A DNA stretch of 64,000 nucleotides, from NCBI GenBank assembly GCA_025517425.1, contig JAOPJY010000002.1, forward strand, positions 434,001 through 498,000. The letters run 5' to 3'. The notes under the pieces were generated by a model, which searched no databases, was not told the DNA's origin, and was given only the letters and a program-made list of their open reading frames with translations. How positions within the stretch are numbered: the first letter of the stretch is position 1; every line of letters starts with the position of its first letter. Made by a program: the position numbers and the translations under genes. Positions 1-9,341 of the stretch are shown here, one piece after another. The stretch is from Halobacteria archaeon AArc-dxtr1 (GTDB lineage: Archaea; Halobacteriota; Halobacteria; Halobacteriales; Natrialbaceae).

Positions 1-2
1 GC

Positions 3-101
3 GCGGTGCTCGCACTCGGCGGGACGGTCGTCACGATCGTCGGCTGGCAGCTCCTGGAGTCGCCGCCGGTGCGGGGGCGGCTGCTCGGTGTGGCTGCCTG
101 A
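3..101 (+). CDS. C-terminal end of a membrane protein (partial)
   Basis: The reading frame is open from the window edge to a TGA at 99-101 and encodes the last 32 residues of a protein whose start lies outside the window. The visible part has a hydrophobic run (VLALGGTVVTIVGWQLL) followed by a basic tail, so it probably ends in a membrane helix. It converges with the methyltransferase gene on the other strand. The family cannot be identified from this fragment. Confidence 0.5.
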   Translation, partial: AVLALGGTVVTIVGWQLLESPPVRGRLLGVAA

Positions 102-110
102 ATCCGTACG

Positions 111-734
111 TTACTCGGGTGCGCGGGCGACGGTCGTGATCGCGACGTCGGGGCTGTACTCGGGCCCCATGAACTTGTGGCGGACGTCCTCGAAGCCGGC
201 CGTTTTGAACATCCGGTCGGCCTCGTACTCGTCGTAAAAGAGCATGATCGCGTCGGCGAGCTTCTCGAGGAGGGTGTTCTCGGGGTTGTTGGGGCCGACG
301 ACGAGCACCTGGCCGCCGGGGACGAGCACGCGGCGAAACTCCCGGAGCGCGCGCACGGGGTTGGGCCAGTACTCGATCGAGCCCGACGACCAGAGCACGT
401 CGAAACTGTCCGTCGCAAACGGCAGGCGCTCGGCGTCGCCACGGTGGAAGTGCACCGGCGGCGCCCGTTTCCCGAACTTCTCGTAGGCGTGGCCGAGCTG
501 GTGTTCGCTCTGGTCGAGTGCGTACACTTCGTCGACGTGCTCGAGCAGCCCCGCGGTCCCGAAGCCGGTGCCACAGCCGACGTCGAGGACTCGCATCTCG
601 GGCTCTATGTCGAGGAGGTCGAGTGCCTCCGCGCGCATCTCCTCGTTCCAGATGAAGGGGTTGACCCGGTCGTAGACCGTCGAGAGGTACTTGTAGAACA
701 GCCGCGCCCGCGTCTTGTTCTCGAGGACTCCCAT
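111..734 (-). CDS. SAM-dependent methyltransferase, MPBQ/MSBQ-like
   Basis: This 207-residue class I methyltransferase has the SAM-binding motif I VLDVGCGTGFGT, an acidic end of strand 2 (ALDQS) and the post-motif GDAERLPFATDSFD typical of small-molecule methylases. The N-terminal sequence (LFYKYLSTVYDRVNPFIWNEEM) and length resemble the haloarchaeal relatives of plant MPBQ/MSBQ methyltransferases, which methylate prenylated quinones; the substrate is an inference. The ATG at 732-734 was chosen because the reading frame further upstream overlaps atpH antisense and lacks family similarity. The gene is divergent from the ATPase operon. Confidence 0.75.
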   Translation of the reverse strand: MGVLENKTRARLFYKYLSTVYDRVNPFIWNEEMRAEALDLLDIEPEMRVLDVGCGTGFGTAGLLEHVDEVYALDQSEHQLGHAYEKFGKRAPPVHFHRGDAERLPFATDSFDVLWSSGSIEYWPNPVRALREFRRVLVPGGQVLVVGPNNPENTLLEKLADAIMLFYDEYEADRMFKTAGFEDVRHKFMGPEYSPDVAITTVARAPE

Positions 735-870
735 TTCCAGTCCATTTCGGCCCTGGCCAAATATGTGTGCTGATCGCGGGTGTTCGCGGACAGGGCGGCA
801 GCTGAGCCGCCACAGCGGAGCGATCTGATCGTCCGACCCGGGGCCGAGAACCGCCTGCGTTTCGCAACTA

Positions 871-880
871 CCATATACGC
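871..880 (+). promoter_or_regulatory. Predicted TATA element of the atpH-atpI unit
   Basis: An AT-rich island (CATATAC) lies about 33 bases before the atpH ATG in otherwise GC-rich DNA, at the position expected for an archaeal TATA box. It would give a transcript with a very short leader. Confidence 0.5.
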
Positions 881-908
881 GCTCGAGCAAACGACGGCTG
901 AGAAGAGT

Positions 909-1241
909 ATGCCGAGGCCAGAGGTTCTTAAACGACTCCAGTCGGCGGAGGAGGAAGCCGACGACATCGTCGCGACCGCAGAGAGCGACCGCGACGAGCG
1001 AATCGCCGAGGCCAGAGAGCGTGCCGAGGAGATTCGCACGAGCGCAGAGGCAGAGGCACGTGACCTGAAAGAACGTCGACTCGAGGAGGCACGCGAGGAG
1101 ATCGATGCGGAGGCAGCCCAAATCCTCGAGCAGGGCGAGCAAGAGCGCGCCGCGCTCGCCGAGCACGCCGACCAGCGTGTCGACGACGTCGTCGACCGCG
1201 TCGTCTCCCTGTTCCAGGAGGACGTCCATGCTCAGACCTGA
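909..1241 (+). CDS. atpH: A-type ATP synthase subunit H (peripheral stalk)
   Basis: This 110-residue protein is almost entirely a charged Glu/Arg/Ala coiled coil (EEEADDIVATAESDRDERIAEARERAEEI), as expected for subunit H, which pairs with subunit E to form the peripheral stalks of the archaeal A1Ao ATPase. The ATG at 909 was chosen because the longer frame from 780 adds sequence unlike the family. Its stop overlaps the start of atpI by 14 bases, suggesting translational coupling. It is the first gene of the ATPase cluster. Confidence 0.85.
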   Translation: MPRPEVLKRLQSAEEEADDIVATAESDRDERIAEARERAEEIRTSAEAEARDLKERRLEEAREEIDAEAAQILEQGEQERAALAEHADQRVDDVVDRVVSLFQEDVHAQT

Positions 1242-3492
1242 GCAGATGAGCAAGATCTCGGTGACCGGCTCCAAGGGCGTCATGCCCACGGTCATCGAGA
1301 CGATCCACGACCTGAACGTCGTCCACCTCTCGGATTACGACGGTTCCTGGGCGGGATTCGACAACGGCAACCCGATCGAGGGCGCCGAGGACGCCTCCGA
1401 GACGCTGGTGACGGTCCGGGCACTCGAGAGCACGCTCGACCTCGAGCCCGACGAGGCCGTCCCCGGCCGACTCGACGACGACTGGGAGGCCCACTTAGAG
1501 GAGATCCGCACCCGGATCAACGAGATCGACGACCGCCGCGGCGAACTCCGCGACCAGAAGCGGCTGGTCGAAGAGGATCTCGAACGGGTCGAACCGTTCG
1601 CCACACTCGGGATCGAGCTGGACTTGCTCTCTGGCTACGAGTCGGTCGACGTTCTCGTCGGCGAGGGCTCGCAGACCGAGGTCGAAGCCGCCCTCGACGC
1701 CGAGGACGCCATCCGCACGTACGAGACGTTCACCGGCGGCGACGTCGTCGCTATCGTGGCCGCCCCCGAGGGCGACGACCCCGAGGGCATCATCGACGAC
1801 GCCCTCGTCGGCCTCGAGTTCACCCGCTACGCCGTCCCCGAGACGGAGAAGGCCCCCGAGGCGTACGCCGAGGAGTTACAGTCACGCCTCGACGAGATCG
1901 ACGAGCAGCTCGCAGCGATCGACGACGAGCTCGAGACGATCAAAGCCGAGGAGGCGGGCTTCCTGCTGCGCATCGAAGAGGAGCTCACCATCGAGGTCCA
2001 GCGCGCGGAAGCACCCCTACAGTTTGCGACGACGCGCCGGGCGTTCGTCGCAGAGGGGTGGATCCCCAGCGAGGACTACGACCAGCTCGTCGCCGACCTG
2101 CGTGATGCCGTCGGCGAGAGCGTCGAGATCGAAGAGTTAGAGCGCGCGGAGTACGACCGCCACGGCGCGCCCACCCACGCCGCCCCCGTCGCCGACGAGG
2201 GTGGCTCAGCGGTCGACGAGGCGGGCGACGAGGAGAGCGAGCGCGAGGCGCCAAAAGCCGCCACCGACGGCGGGACGACGACCGGCCACGGCGACGAGAC
2301 CGTGACGATGGACGACGATCCGCCGGTCGTCCTCGACAACCTCACGCCGGCCAAACCGTTCGAGCTGATGGTCAAGATGGTCAGCCAGCCCAAGTACAAG
2401 GAGCTCGATCCGACGCTGCTTGTCTTCTTGACCTTCCCCTTTGCGTTCGGCTTCATGATCGGGGACATCGGCTACGGCATCCTCTACATGGCGATGGGGT
2501 GGGCCTGTTACCAGTTCGACTCCAACGCGATGCAGGCGATCGGTTCGATCGCGGTCTGGGCGGGCGGCTTCACCGTCATCTTCGGCTATCTGTTCGACGA
2601 TATCTTCGGCGTCCACATGGCCGACCTCGGGCTCGAGTTCCTCCCGCTTGCGGGCGTGCTCAGTAAGGGGATTCAGACCGTCGAGTGGGTGCTCCTGTGG
2701 GCGATCGTGAGCATCGTCTTCGGCCTGGTCCATCTCAACCTCGGGCTGATTATGGGCTTCGTCAACGAGCTCAATCACGGGCTGAAAGCCGCGATCATGG
2801 AGAAGGGCTCCTGGCTGCTCGCGCTGAACGGGCTGTTCCTCTGGATCTTCAGCCATCCCGACGCGGGATCGATGGGGCTGGGAACGGACCTGACGGCCGC
2901 GGAGTACAAACCCGACTTCTTCGTCGGGACCAGTGAGGAGGCGGTCCTCTACGAGTTCGTCGGCTTCGCCGGCATTCCGGAGGTCGTCGGCCTCCTCGGC
3001 CTCGCCGCGTTCGCCGTCGGCTTCGTGATGGTCGCCGCCGCCGAGGGGATCGCCGGGGTCGCCGAGACGCCGGCGTGGGCGTTCGGTCACGTCCTCTCGT
3101 ACCTGCGAATCGTCGCCGTCTTGCTGGCGAAGGGTGTGATGGCGTTCGTCGTCAACCTGCTCGTCTTCGGCGCCTACGAGGCGCCCGACGGCTACATGTA
3201 CTTCGACATCCCCGGCGTCGGCGCCGAGAACATCGCCGGCACCACCGAGCTCACGACGCAGTTCGTGGGGCTCATCCACCTGGGAGACAACGTCGTGGTC
3301 TCGGCCATCGCGATCGTGGCCGCGATCCTGGTGTTCGTCGTCGGCCACATCGTGGTCTTGCTGCTGGGCATCACCGCAGCGGGCATCCAGATGCTCCGCC
3401 TCGAATACGTGGAGTTCTTCCAGAAGTTCTACGAGGGTGGTGGCGAAGAGTACGAACCGTTCGGGAAAGAACGCACTCACACCGCCGACTAA
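1228..3492 (+). CDS. atpI: A-type ATP synthase subunit I (membrane stator, a-like)
   Basis: This 754-residue protein corresponds to subunit a/I of A- and V-type ATPases. Residues 1 to about 345 are a cytosolic, coiled-coil-rich part ending in a low-complexity acidic linker. The rest contains about eight membrane segments. HVLSYLRIVAV carries the expected conserved Arg (R627) that faces the rotor ring and is essential for ion translocation. The ATG at 1228 is preceded by a good Shine-Dalgarno sequence (GGAGG at 1217-1221), which decides against the in-frame starts further upstream. A T-run follows the stop codon. Confidence 0.93.
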   Translation: MLRPEQMSKISVTGSKGVMPTVIETIHDLNVVHLSDYDGSWAGFDNGNPIEGAEDASETLVTVRALESTLDLEPDEAVPGRLDDDWEAHLEEIRTRINEIDDRRGELRDQKRLVEEDLERVEPFATLGIELDLLSGYESVDVLVGEGSQTEVEAALDAEDAIRTYETFTGGDVVAIVAAPEGDDPEGIIDDALVGLEFTRYAVPETEKAPEAYAEELQSRLDEIDEQLAAIDDELETIKAEEAGFLLRIEEELTIEVQRAEAPLQFATTRRAFVAEGWIPSEDYDQLVADLRDAVGESVEIEELERAEYDRHGAPTHAAPVADEGGSAVDEAGDEESEREAPKAATDGGTTTGHGDETVTMDDDPPVVLDNLTPAKPFELMVKMVSQPKYKELDPTLLVFLTFPFAFGFMIGDIGYGILYMAMGWACYQFDSNAMQAIGSIAVWAGGFTVIFGYLFDDIFGVHMADLGLEFLPLAGVLSKGIQTVEWVLLWAIVSIVFGLVHLNLGLIMGFVNELNHGLKAAIMEKGSWLLALNGLFLWIFSHPDAGSMGLGTDLTAAEYKPDFFVGTSEEAVLYEFVGFAGIPEVVGLLGLAAFAVGFVMVAAAEGIAGVAETPAWAFGHVLSYLRIVAVLLAKGVMAFVVNLLVFGAYEAPDGYMYFDIPGVGAENIAGTTELTTQFVGLIHLGDNVVVSAIAIVAAILVFVVGHIVVLLLGITAAGIQMLRLEYVEFFQKFYEGGGEEYEPFGKERTHTAD

Positions 3493-3507
3493 CCGACGAA
3501 TCCACAC

Positions 3508-3512
3508 TTTTT
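3508..3512 (+). terminator. Possible T-run terminator after atpI
   Basis: Five consecutive T residues follow the atpI stop within 20 bases, in a GC-rich context. Together with a new TATA-like element at 3649 this suggests that at least part of the transcription stops between atpI and atpK. Confidence 0.35.
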
Positions 3513-3648
3513 GCGCTCGTCTCTGCACACCGGGACGAGTCCGCGCGGCATCGACGACCGACCGCCAGAGTTTTGAATCCACAAATCCGCCGTAGAGTGG
3601 CCTGAGGGCCGATAAGACGGCTTAGCTGTGTCGAATTCTTTCGGGAGA

Positions 3649-3654
3649 TTTATA
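3649..3654 (+). promoter_or_regulatory. TATA-like element upstream of atpK
   Basis: TTTATA stands out in the 225-base gap between atpI and atpK, the only sizeable gap in the ATPase cluster. Transcription would begin near 3676-3680, giving a leader of about 40 bases before the atpK ATG. A separate promoter here would allow the c-ring subunit to be made in excess, as its stoichiometry requires; that is inference. Confidence 0.45.
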
Positions 3655-3717
3655 GGGGCCGCGTGGCGAGGATAGCCTGTTCGAAGCGGTTGAACGACAC
3701 AGAGGGCTAACTTAGAC

Positions 3718-3984
3718 ATGACAGGAATTGAACTTGCCGACGTCGTACTGCAGAACGGAGAGACTATCGTCGAGGAGTCGCCGTTCCTCACTGACTACGG
3801 TGCTGCGGCGATCGCCGTCGGACTGGCGGCACTCGCATCGGGATACGCAGAGCGGGGAATCGGTGCCGCCGCGGTCGGCGCCGTCGCCGAGGACCGCGAC
3901 ATGCTGATCCCGGGGATCATCCTGACGGTGCTGCCGGAGACGCTCGTGATCTTCGCGCTGCTCATCGTCATCCTCGCGCTGTAA
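3718..3984 (+). CDS. atpK: A-type ATP synthase subunit K (rotor ring, c-like)
   Basis: This 88-residue proteolipid has two membrane helices, the first rich in Ala and Gly and the second containing LPETLVIFALLI. E74 in the second helix is the expected ion-carrying carboxylate of the rotor ring. The length fits a single-hairpin c subunit, unlike the duplicated or larger versions of some methanogens. It starts with ATG and follows the largest gap of the cluster, so it may head its own transcript. Confidence 0.92.
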   Translation: MTGIELADVVLQNGETIVEESPFLTDYGAAAIAVGLAALASGYAERGIGAAAVGAVAEDRDMLIPGIILTVLPETLVIFALLIVILAL

Positions 3985-4002
3985 GCGCCGCTTTTCTTAC
4001 CA

Positions 4003-4584
4003 ATGAGTTTGGACACAGTCGTTGAAGATATTCGAGAAGAGGCCCACGCGCGTGCGGAGGACATCCGCGCCGAGGGCGAAGCCCGCGCCGAAGAGATCGA
4101 GGCGGCGGCCGAGGAGGACGCCGCAGAGATCACAGAGCGCGCAGAGCGCGAGGTCGATCGCGAGATCGAGCAGCTTCGCGAACAGCGACTCTCCAGTGCG
4201 AAACTGGAGGCGAAACAGAAGCGCCTGGAGGCCCGCCGTGACGTACTCGGCGACGTCCGCGACGCGGCCGAAGACGCCATCGAGGACCTCGAGGGCGACA
4301 CCCGCGAGGAGCTCACTCGGGAGCTACTCGACGCCGCCAGCGTCGAGTTCGACGCGGGAGACGACGTCCGCGTCTACGGCAGCGCCGCCGATCAGGAGCT
4401 ACTCGAGACGATCGTCGCCGACTACGACGGCTACAGCGTCGCCGGCGAGTACGACTGTCTCGGCGGCGTCGTCGTCGAGAGCGAGGCCTCCCGAGTCCGC
4501 GTGAACAACACGTTCGACTCGGTCCTCGCCGACGTCTGGGAGGAGAACCTCCGGGCGATCAGCGACGACCTCTTCGAGCAATGA
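4003..4584 (+). CDS. atpE: A-type ATP synthase subunit E (peripheral stalk)
   Basis: This 193-residue protein has a long N-terminal coiled coil (about residues 5-90, rich in Ala, Glu and Arg) and a C-terminal globular half ending in VNNTFDSVLADVWEE, the usual subunit E signature region. It forms the peripheral stalk with subunit H. It starts 18 bases after atpK. Its TGA overlaps the ATG of a 26-codon ORF in an ATGA arrangement. Confidence 0.92.
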   Translation: MSLDTVVEDIREEAHARAEDIRAEGEARAEEIEAAAEEDAAEITERAEREVDREIEQLREQRLSSAKLEAKQKRLEARRDVLGDVRDAAEDAIEDLEGDTREELTRELLDAASVEFDAGDDVRVYGSAADQELLETIVADYDGYSVAGEYDCLGGVVVESEASRVRVNNTFDSVLADVWEENLRAISDDLFEQ

Positions 4585-4661
4585 CCACAGGCGTTTCCAC
4601 GGGTACGGTGTGGCTCGACCGAACCGCCGCGACCGCCGGCCAGGCGGGGTGGTCGCCGTGA
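4581..4661 (+). CDS. 26-residue ORF bridging atpE and atpC
   Basis: An ATG overlaps the atpE stop (ATGA, 4581-4584) and opens a 26-codon frame (MTTGVSTGTVWLDRTAATAG...) that ends in TGA at 4659-4661, which in turn overlaps the likely GTG start of atpC (GTGA). It fills the whole gap between the two genes. It could be a coupling ORF that carries ribosomes from E to C, or a chance frame. No family was recognised and nothing besides the two exact overlaps supports it. Confidence 0.35.
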   Translation: MTTGVSTGTVWLDRTAATAGQAGWSP

Positions 4662-5716
4662 GCGCAGGCGCCGGCGCCTCGAACCCCGAGTACGTCAACG
4701 CCCGCGTCCGCTCTCGGCGCGCCGCGCTGTTCGCCGACGAGGAGTACCGGAAGCTGATCCGGATGGGGCCAAGCGGTATCGCCCGGTTCATGGAAGAGTC
4801 GGAGTACGAAAACGAGATCAACCGGCTCGGCACCCGGTTTTCGGGCGTCGACCTGATCGAGTACGCACTCAACCAGAATCTCGCCCGCCACTTCGACGAC
4901 TTGCTCGACTGGGCGGACGGTCGCGTCTACGATCGGATCGCGCGCTATCTCCGGAAGTTCGACGTCTGGAACGTCAAGACGATCATCCGGGGGATCTACA
5001 CCGAGACGCCGACCGAGGAGGTCCAGACCGACCTCATCCGGGCCGGCGAACTCGACGATGCGACGATCGATCGCCTGCTCGAGGTCGACGCGATCGACGA
5101 CGCCATCGAGGTGCTCACCGGGACGATCTTCTACGAGCCGCTCTTCGAGGCCCACCAGGAGTTCGAAGAGACCGGCGTACTCGTCCCCCTAGAGAACGCC
5201 CTCGACCGGGCCTTTTACGAGCGCCTGCTCGAGGATCTGGGGCGGCCACAGGACGGCCCGAGTGCGCTGTACGTCGAGTTCCTCCAGGCCGAGATCGACT
5301 TCCGGAACGCCCGGAACGCCCTCCGGCTGGCCCGCAGCGGGGCCGACCTCGATCCGGCGGAGTACTACATCGACGGCGGGGTCCTGTTCGACCGAAGCGA
5401 GCTCTCGCGGCTGGTCGGCGACTACGACGAACTGGTCGACCACATCGCCGAGAGCAGCCAGTACGGCGACCGGCTCTCGACGGCGCTCTCGCGACTGCGC
5501 GAGGCCGAGAGCCTTATCCAGTTCGAGCACGCACTCGACGCCGCGTTGCTCGAGTACGCAGACCGGCTCTCGAGCATCTACCCCGTCTCGATCTCGGCGG
5601 TGCTGTCGTACATCCTCGCGAAAGAACGCGAGGTCGAGAACATCCGCGCGATCGCGCGTGGCCGTGAGGTCGGCCTCACCGAGACCGAGATCGAAGAGGA
5701 GCTGGTGATCCTATGA
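4658..5716 (+). CDS. atpC: A-type ATP synthase subunit C (central stalk, d-like)
   Basis: This 352-residue protein corresponds to subunit C (V-type subunit d), the funnel that links the central stalk to the rotor ring. SNPEYVNARVRSRRAALF near the N-terminus and KEREVENIRAIARGRE near the C-terminus are typical of the family. The GTG at 4658 gives the usual N-terminus; an in-frame GTG at 4610 would add 16 Arg-rich residues that look non-native. The stop overlaps the atpF start (ATGA at 5713-5716). Confidence 0.9.
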   Translation: MSAGAGASNPEYVNARVRSRRAALFADEEYRKLIRMGPSGIARFMEESEYENEINRLGTRFSGVDLIEYALNQNLARHFDDLLDWADGRVYDRIARYLRKFDVWNVKTIIRGIYTETPTEEVQTDLIRAGELDDATIDRLLEVDAIDDAIEVLTGTIFYEPLFEAHQEFEETGVLVPLENALDRAFYERLLEDLGRPQDGPSALYVEFLQAEIDFRNARNALRLARSGADLDPAEYYIDGGVLFDRSELSRLVGDYDELVDHIAESSQYGDRLSTALSRLREAESLIQFEHALDAALLEYADRLSSIYPVSISAVLSYILAKEREVENIRAIARGREVGLTETEIEEELVIL

Positions 5717-6048
5717 GTCAGGAAATCGCTGTCGTCGGCAGCCCCGAGTTCACGACCGGCTTTCGCCTCGCAGGCGTCAGTCGCTTCGAGAACGTGCCAG
5801 ACGACGCAAAGGGAGAAGACTTAGACGACGCCGTCACGAACGTCCTCGACGACGACGGCGTCGGGATCGTCGTCATGCACGACGACGACCTCGAGTACCT
5901 CTCGCGGAACGTCCGCGGCGAGGTCGAAACGAGCGTCGAGCCGGTCGTCGTCACCATCGGCAGCGGAACCGGTGGCGGCGGGCTGCGCGGCCAGATCAAG
6001 CGGGCGATCGGTATCGACCTGATGGACGAGGACGGAGACAACGAGTAA
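5713..6048 (+). CDS. atpF: A-type ATP synthase subunit F (central stalk)
   Basis: This 111-residue protein has the small Rossmann-like fold of subunit F, seen in EIAVVGSPEFTTGFRLAGV and in the VGIVVMHDDDLEYL segment, followed by the C-terminal part that contacts the A3B3 head. It is translationally coupled to atpC by a 4-base overlap and is followed by atpA after 3 bases. Confidence 0.92.
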   Translation: MSQEIAVVGSPEFTTGFRLAGVSRFENVPDDAKGEDLDDAVTNVLDDDGVGIVVMHDDDLEYLSRNVRGEVETSVEPVVVTIGSGTGGGGLRGQIKRAIGIDLMDEDGDNE

Positions 6049-6051
6049 CAT

Positions 6052-7815
6052 ATGAGCCAGGCAGAAGACACCGAGGCCGCCCAATCGGGCGGCGTCATCG
6101 AAAGCGTGAGCGGTCCGGTCGTGACCGCCGCGGACCTCGACGCCCGGATGAACGACGTCGTTTACGTCGGCGACGAAGGGCTGATGGGCGAGGTCATCGA
6201 GATCGAAGGGAACCTGACCACGATTCAGGTGTACGAGGAGACCTCCGGCGTCGGGCCGGGCGAACCCGTCGAGAACACGGGCGAGCCACTGAGCGTCGAC
6301 CTCGGACCCGGTATGCTGGACTCCATCTACGACGGCGTCCAGCGCCCCCTCGACGAACTCGAGGCGAAGATGGAGTCTGCGTTCCTCGATCGGGGCGTCG
6401 ACGCCCCCGGCATCGACCTGGAGAAAGAGTGGGAGTTTACCCCCACCGTCTCCGAGGGCGACGCCGTCGAACCGGGCGACGTCATCGGTGAGGTCCCCGA
6501 GACCGAGAGCATCACCCACAAGGTGATGGTGCCGCCGGACTACGAGGGCGGCGAGATCACGTCGATCGAGTCGGGCGCGTTCACCGTCGAGGAGGTCATC
6601 GCCGAGCTCTCCTCGGGCGAGGAGATCACGATGCACCAGGAGTGGCCGGTGCGCGAAGCCCGTCCCGCAGAGGAGAAACAGACGCCGACGATTCCGCTGG
6701 TATCGGGCCAGCGGATCCTCGACGGCCTGTTCCCGATCGCGAAAGGCGGGACCGCAGCGATCCCGGGTCCCTTTGGCTCCGGGAAGACGGTCACCCAACA
6801 CCAGCTCGCGAAGTGGGCCGACGCGGACATCGTCGTCTACGTCGGCTGTGGCGAGCGTGGCAACGAGATGACGGAGGTCATCGAGGACTTCCCGGAGCTG
6901 GAAGACCCCCAGACCGGGAAGCCGCTCATGTCCCGGACGTGTCTCATCGCGAATACGTCGAACATGCCCGTCGCCGCGCGTGAGTCCTGTATCTACACCG
7001 GGATCACCATCGCGGAGTACTTCCGCGACATGGGCTACGACGTCGCGCTGATGGCCGACTCCACCTCGCGGTGGGCCGAGGCCATGCGTGAGATTTCGAG
7101 CCGACTCGAGGAGATGCCCGGCGAGGAGGGCTACCCGGCCTACCTCGCAGCCTCGCTGTCGGAGTTCTACGAGCGCGCAGGCCTCTTCGAGAACATCAAC
7201 GGCACGCAGGGCTCGGTGTCGGTCATCGGGGCGGTCTCGCCGCCGGGCGGCGACTTCTCCGAACCCGTTACGCAGAACACCCTGCGCATCGTCAAGACGT
7301 TCTGGGCGCTCGACGCGGACCTCGCCGAACGGCGACACTTCCCCTCGATCAACTGGAACGAGTCGTACTCGCTGTACCGCCAGCAGTTAGATCCGTGGTT
7401 CGTCGAGAACGTCGCCGAAGACTGGCCGGAAGTGCGCCAGTGGGCCGTCGACGTCTTAGACGAAGAAGACGAACTGCAGGAGATCGTCCAGCTCGTCGGC
7501 AAGGACGCGCTGCCCGAAGACCAGCAGCTCACGCTCGAGGTCGCGCGCTACCTGCGTGAGTCCTGGCTCCAGCAGAACGCCTTCCACGACGTCGACACCT
7601 ACTGCGATCCGAAGAAGACCTACCGGATGCTCCAGGCGATCCGGACGTTCAACGACGAGGCGTTCAACGCCTTAGATGCCGGCGTCCCCGTCGAGGAGAT
7701 CGCCGACGTCGACGCAGCACCCCAGCTCAACCGGATGGGCGTCGCCGAGGAGTGGAACGAGTTCATCGACGACCTCGAGGACGACCTCGCAGAACAGATC
7801 CGGAGTCTGTACTAG
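6052..7815 (+). CDS. atpA: A-type ATP synthase catalytic subunit A
   Basis: This 587-residue protein is the catalytic, nucleotide-binding subunit of the A3B3 head. The P-loop GPFGSGKT occupies residues 239-246, and the additional non-homologous domain (about residues 110-190) that distinguishes A from B is present. [13 protein letters not shown] and [24 protein letters not shown] are the usual catalytic-core segments. Length is normal and no intein interrupts the P-loop region, where inteins are found in some archaeal A subunits. Confidence 0.96.
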   Translation: MSQAEDTEAAQSGGVIESVSGPVVTAADLDARMNDVVYVGDEGLMGEVIEIEGNLTTIQVYEETSGVGPGEPVENTGEPLSVDLGPGMLDSIYDGVQRPLDELEAKMESAFLDRGVDAPGIDLEKEWEFTPTVSEGDAVEPGDVIGEVPETESITHKVMVPPDYEGGEITSIESGAFTVEEVIAELSSGEEITMHQEWPVREARPAEEKQTPTIPLVSGQRILDGLFPIAKGGTAAIPGPFGSGKTVTQHQLAKWADADIVVYVGCGERGNEMTEVIEDFPELEDPQTGKPLMSRTCLIANTSNMPVAARESCIYTGITIAEYFRDMGYDVALMADSTSRWAEAMREISSRLEEMPGEEGYPAYLAASLSEFYERAGLFENINGTQGSVSVIGAVSPPGGDFSEPVTQNTLRIVKTFWALDADLAERRHFPSINWNESYSLYRQQLDPWFVENVAEDWPEVRQWAVDVLDEEDELQEIVQLVGKDALPEDQQLTLEVARYLRESWLQQNAFHDVDTYCDPKKTYRMLQAIRTFNDEAFNALDAGVPVEEIADVDAAPQLNRMGVAEEWNEFIDDLEDDLAEQIRSLY

Positions 7816-7819
7816 AACC

Positions 7820-9244
7820 ATGAAGGAATACCAAACGATTACGGAAGTCAGCGGTCCGCTGGTGTTCGCCGAGGTCGACGAGCCCGTCGGCTACGACGAG
7901 ATCGTCGAGATCGAGACCCCCGACGGCGAGACGCTGCGCGGCCAGGTACTGGAGTCGAGTGAGGGACTCGTCTCGATCCAGGTCTTCGAAGGGACGGGCG
8001 GTATCGACCGCAACGCTTCGGTCCGATTCTTAGGCGAGACGATGAAGATGCCCGTCACCGAGGACCTGCTCGGACGGGTGTTAGACGGCTCGGGGAACCC
8101 GATCGACGGCGGCCCCGATATCGTCCCCGAATCGCGCGAAGACATCGTCGGCGAGGCGATCAACCCGTTCTCCCGAGAGTACCCCGAGGAGTTCATCCAG
8201 ACGGGCGTCTCCGGGATCGACGGCATGAACACGCTCGTGCGCGGCCAGAAGCTCCCGATCTTCTCGGGCTCGGGCCTGCCACACAACGACCTCGCACTCC
8301 AGATCGCCCGCCAGGCGACGGTGCCAGAGGAAGACGAGGGTGACGACGACGACGAGGACGGCTCGGAGTTCGCCGTCATCTTCGGCGCGATGGGGATCAC
8401 CCAGGAGGAGGCAAACGAGTTCATGCAGGACTTCGAGCGCACCGGTGCGCTCGAACGCTCCGTCGTCTTCATGAACCTCGCGGACGACCCCGCCGTCGAG
8501 CGGACGGTCACGCCGCGCCTCGCCCTGACGACGGCGGAGTACCTCGCCTTCGAGAAGGATTACCACGTGCTCGTCATCCTCACGGACATCACGAACTACT
8601 GTGAGGCGCTGCGCGAGATCGGCGCCGCCCGCGAGGAGGTGCCGGGTCGCCGTGGCTACCCCGGCTACATGTACACCGACCTGGCCCAGCTCTACGAGCG
8701 GGCGGGTCGTCTCAAGGATCGCGACGGCTCGGTCACGCAGATTCCGATCCTGACGATGCCCGGCGACGACGACACCCACCCGATTCCCGACCTGACGGGG
8801 TACATCACGGAGGGCCAGATCGTGATGGACCGCGACCTGAACAGTCAGGGGATCGAGCCGCCGATCAACGTCCTCCCAAGCCTCTCGCGGCTGATGGACG
8901 ACGGGATCGGCGAGGGGCTCACCCGCGAAGACCACGCCGACGTCTCCGACCAGATGTACGCGGCGTACGCGGAGGGTGAGGACCTCCGGGACCTCGTCAA
9001 CATCGTCGGCCGCGAAGCGCTCTCAGAGCGGGACAACAAGTTCCTCGACTTCGCCGACCGCTTCGAGACCGAGTTCGTCCAGCAGGGGTACGACACCAAC
9101 CGGACGATCGAGGAGACCTTAGAGATCGGCTGGGACCTGCTCTCGATGCTGCCCAAAGAGGAGCTCAACCGGATCGACGAGGAGCTCATCGCGGAGCACT
9201 ACCGCGAAGACGAGGAAGAAGCCGAAGCCGTCCAGGCCGACTAA
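7820..9244 (+). CDS. atpB: A-type ATP synthase regulatory subunit B
   Basis: This 474-residue protein is the non-catalytic subunit of the A3B3 head. In place of a P-loop it has [18 protein letters not shown], the degenerate version typical of B subunits. The start at 7820 ([14 protein letters not shown]) gives the family N-terminus and lies 4 bases after the atpA stop; the longer frame overlaps atpA. It has an acidic Asp/Glu loop near residues 172-180 of the kind common in halophiles. A T-run follows, so this appears to be the last gene of the unit. Confidence 0.95.
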   Translation: MKEYQTITEVSGPLVFAEVDEPVGYDEIVEIETPDGETLRGQVLESSEGLVSIQVFEGTGGIDRNASVRFLGETMKMPVTEDLLGRVLDGSGNPIDGGPDIVPESREDIVGEAINPFSREYPEEFIQTGVSGIDGMNTLVRGQKLPIFSGSGLPHNDLALQIARQATVPEEDEGDDDDEDGSEFAVIFGAMGITQEEANEFMQDFERTGALERSVVFMNLADDPAVERTVTPRLALTTAEYLAFEKDYHVLVILTDITNYCEALREIGAAREEVPGRRGYPGYMYTDLAQLYERAGRLKDRDGSVTQIPILTMPGDDDTHPIPDLTGYITEGQIVMDRDLNSQGIEPPINVLPSLSRLMDDGIGEGLTREDHADVSDQMYAAYAEGEDLRDLVNIVGREALSERDNKFLDFADRFETEFVQQGYDTNRTIEETLEIGWDLLSMLPKEELNRIDEELIAEHYREDEEEAEAVQAD

Positions 9245-9260
9245 CTCGACCGCTCGACGA

Positions 9261-9266
9261 TTTTTT
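9261..9266 (+). terminator. T-run terminator after atpB
   Basis: Six T residues follow the atpB stop codon by 16 bases in GC-rich DNA, matching the U-rich termination signals of archaea. They mark the end of the ATPase unit before the atpD gene that usually follows. Confidence 0.5.
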
Positions 9267-9341
9267 CGCGCCGCAAGTGGGACGCCAGCGCAGCGACGAC
9301 GGCTTCAATCGCCTTTTAGGTACGTAGCCGCTATGAGGGGT

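Noticed and set aside
2206-3582. 458-codon open frame opposite atpI
   Set aside because: atpI is certain. The antisense product is His/Asp-rich with no domain.
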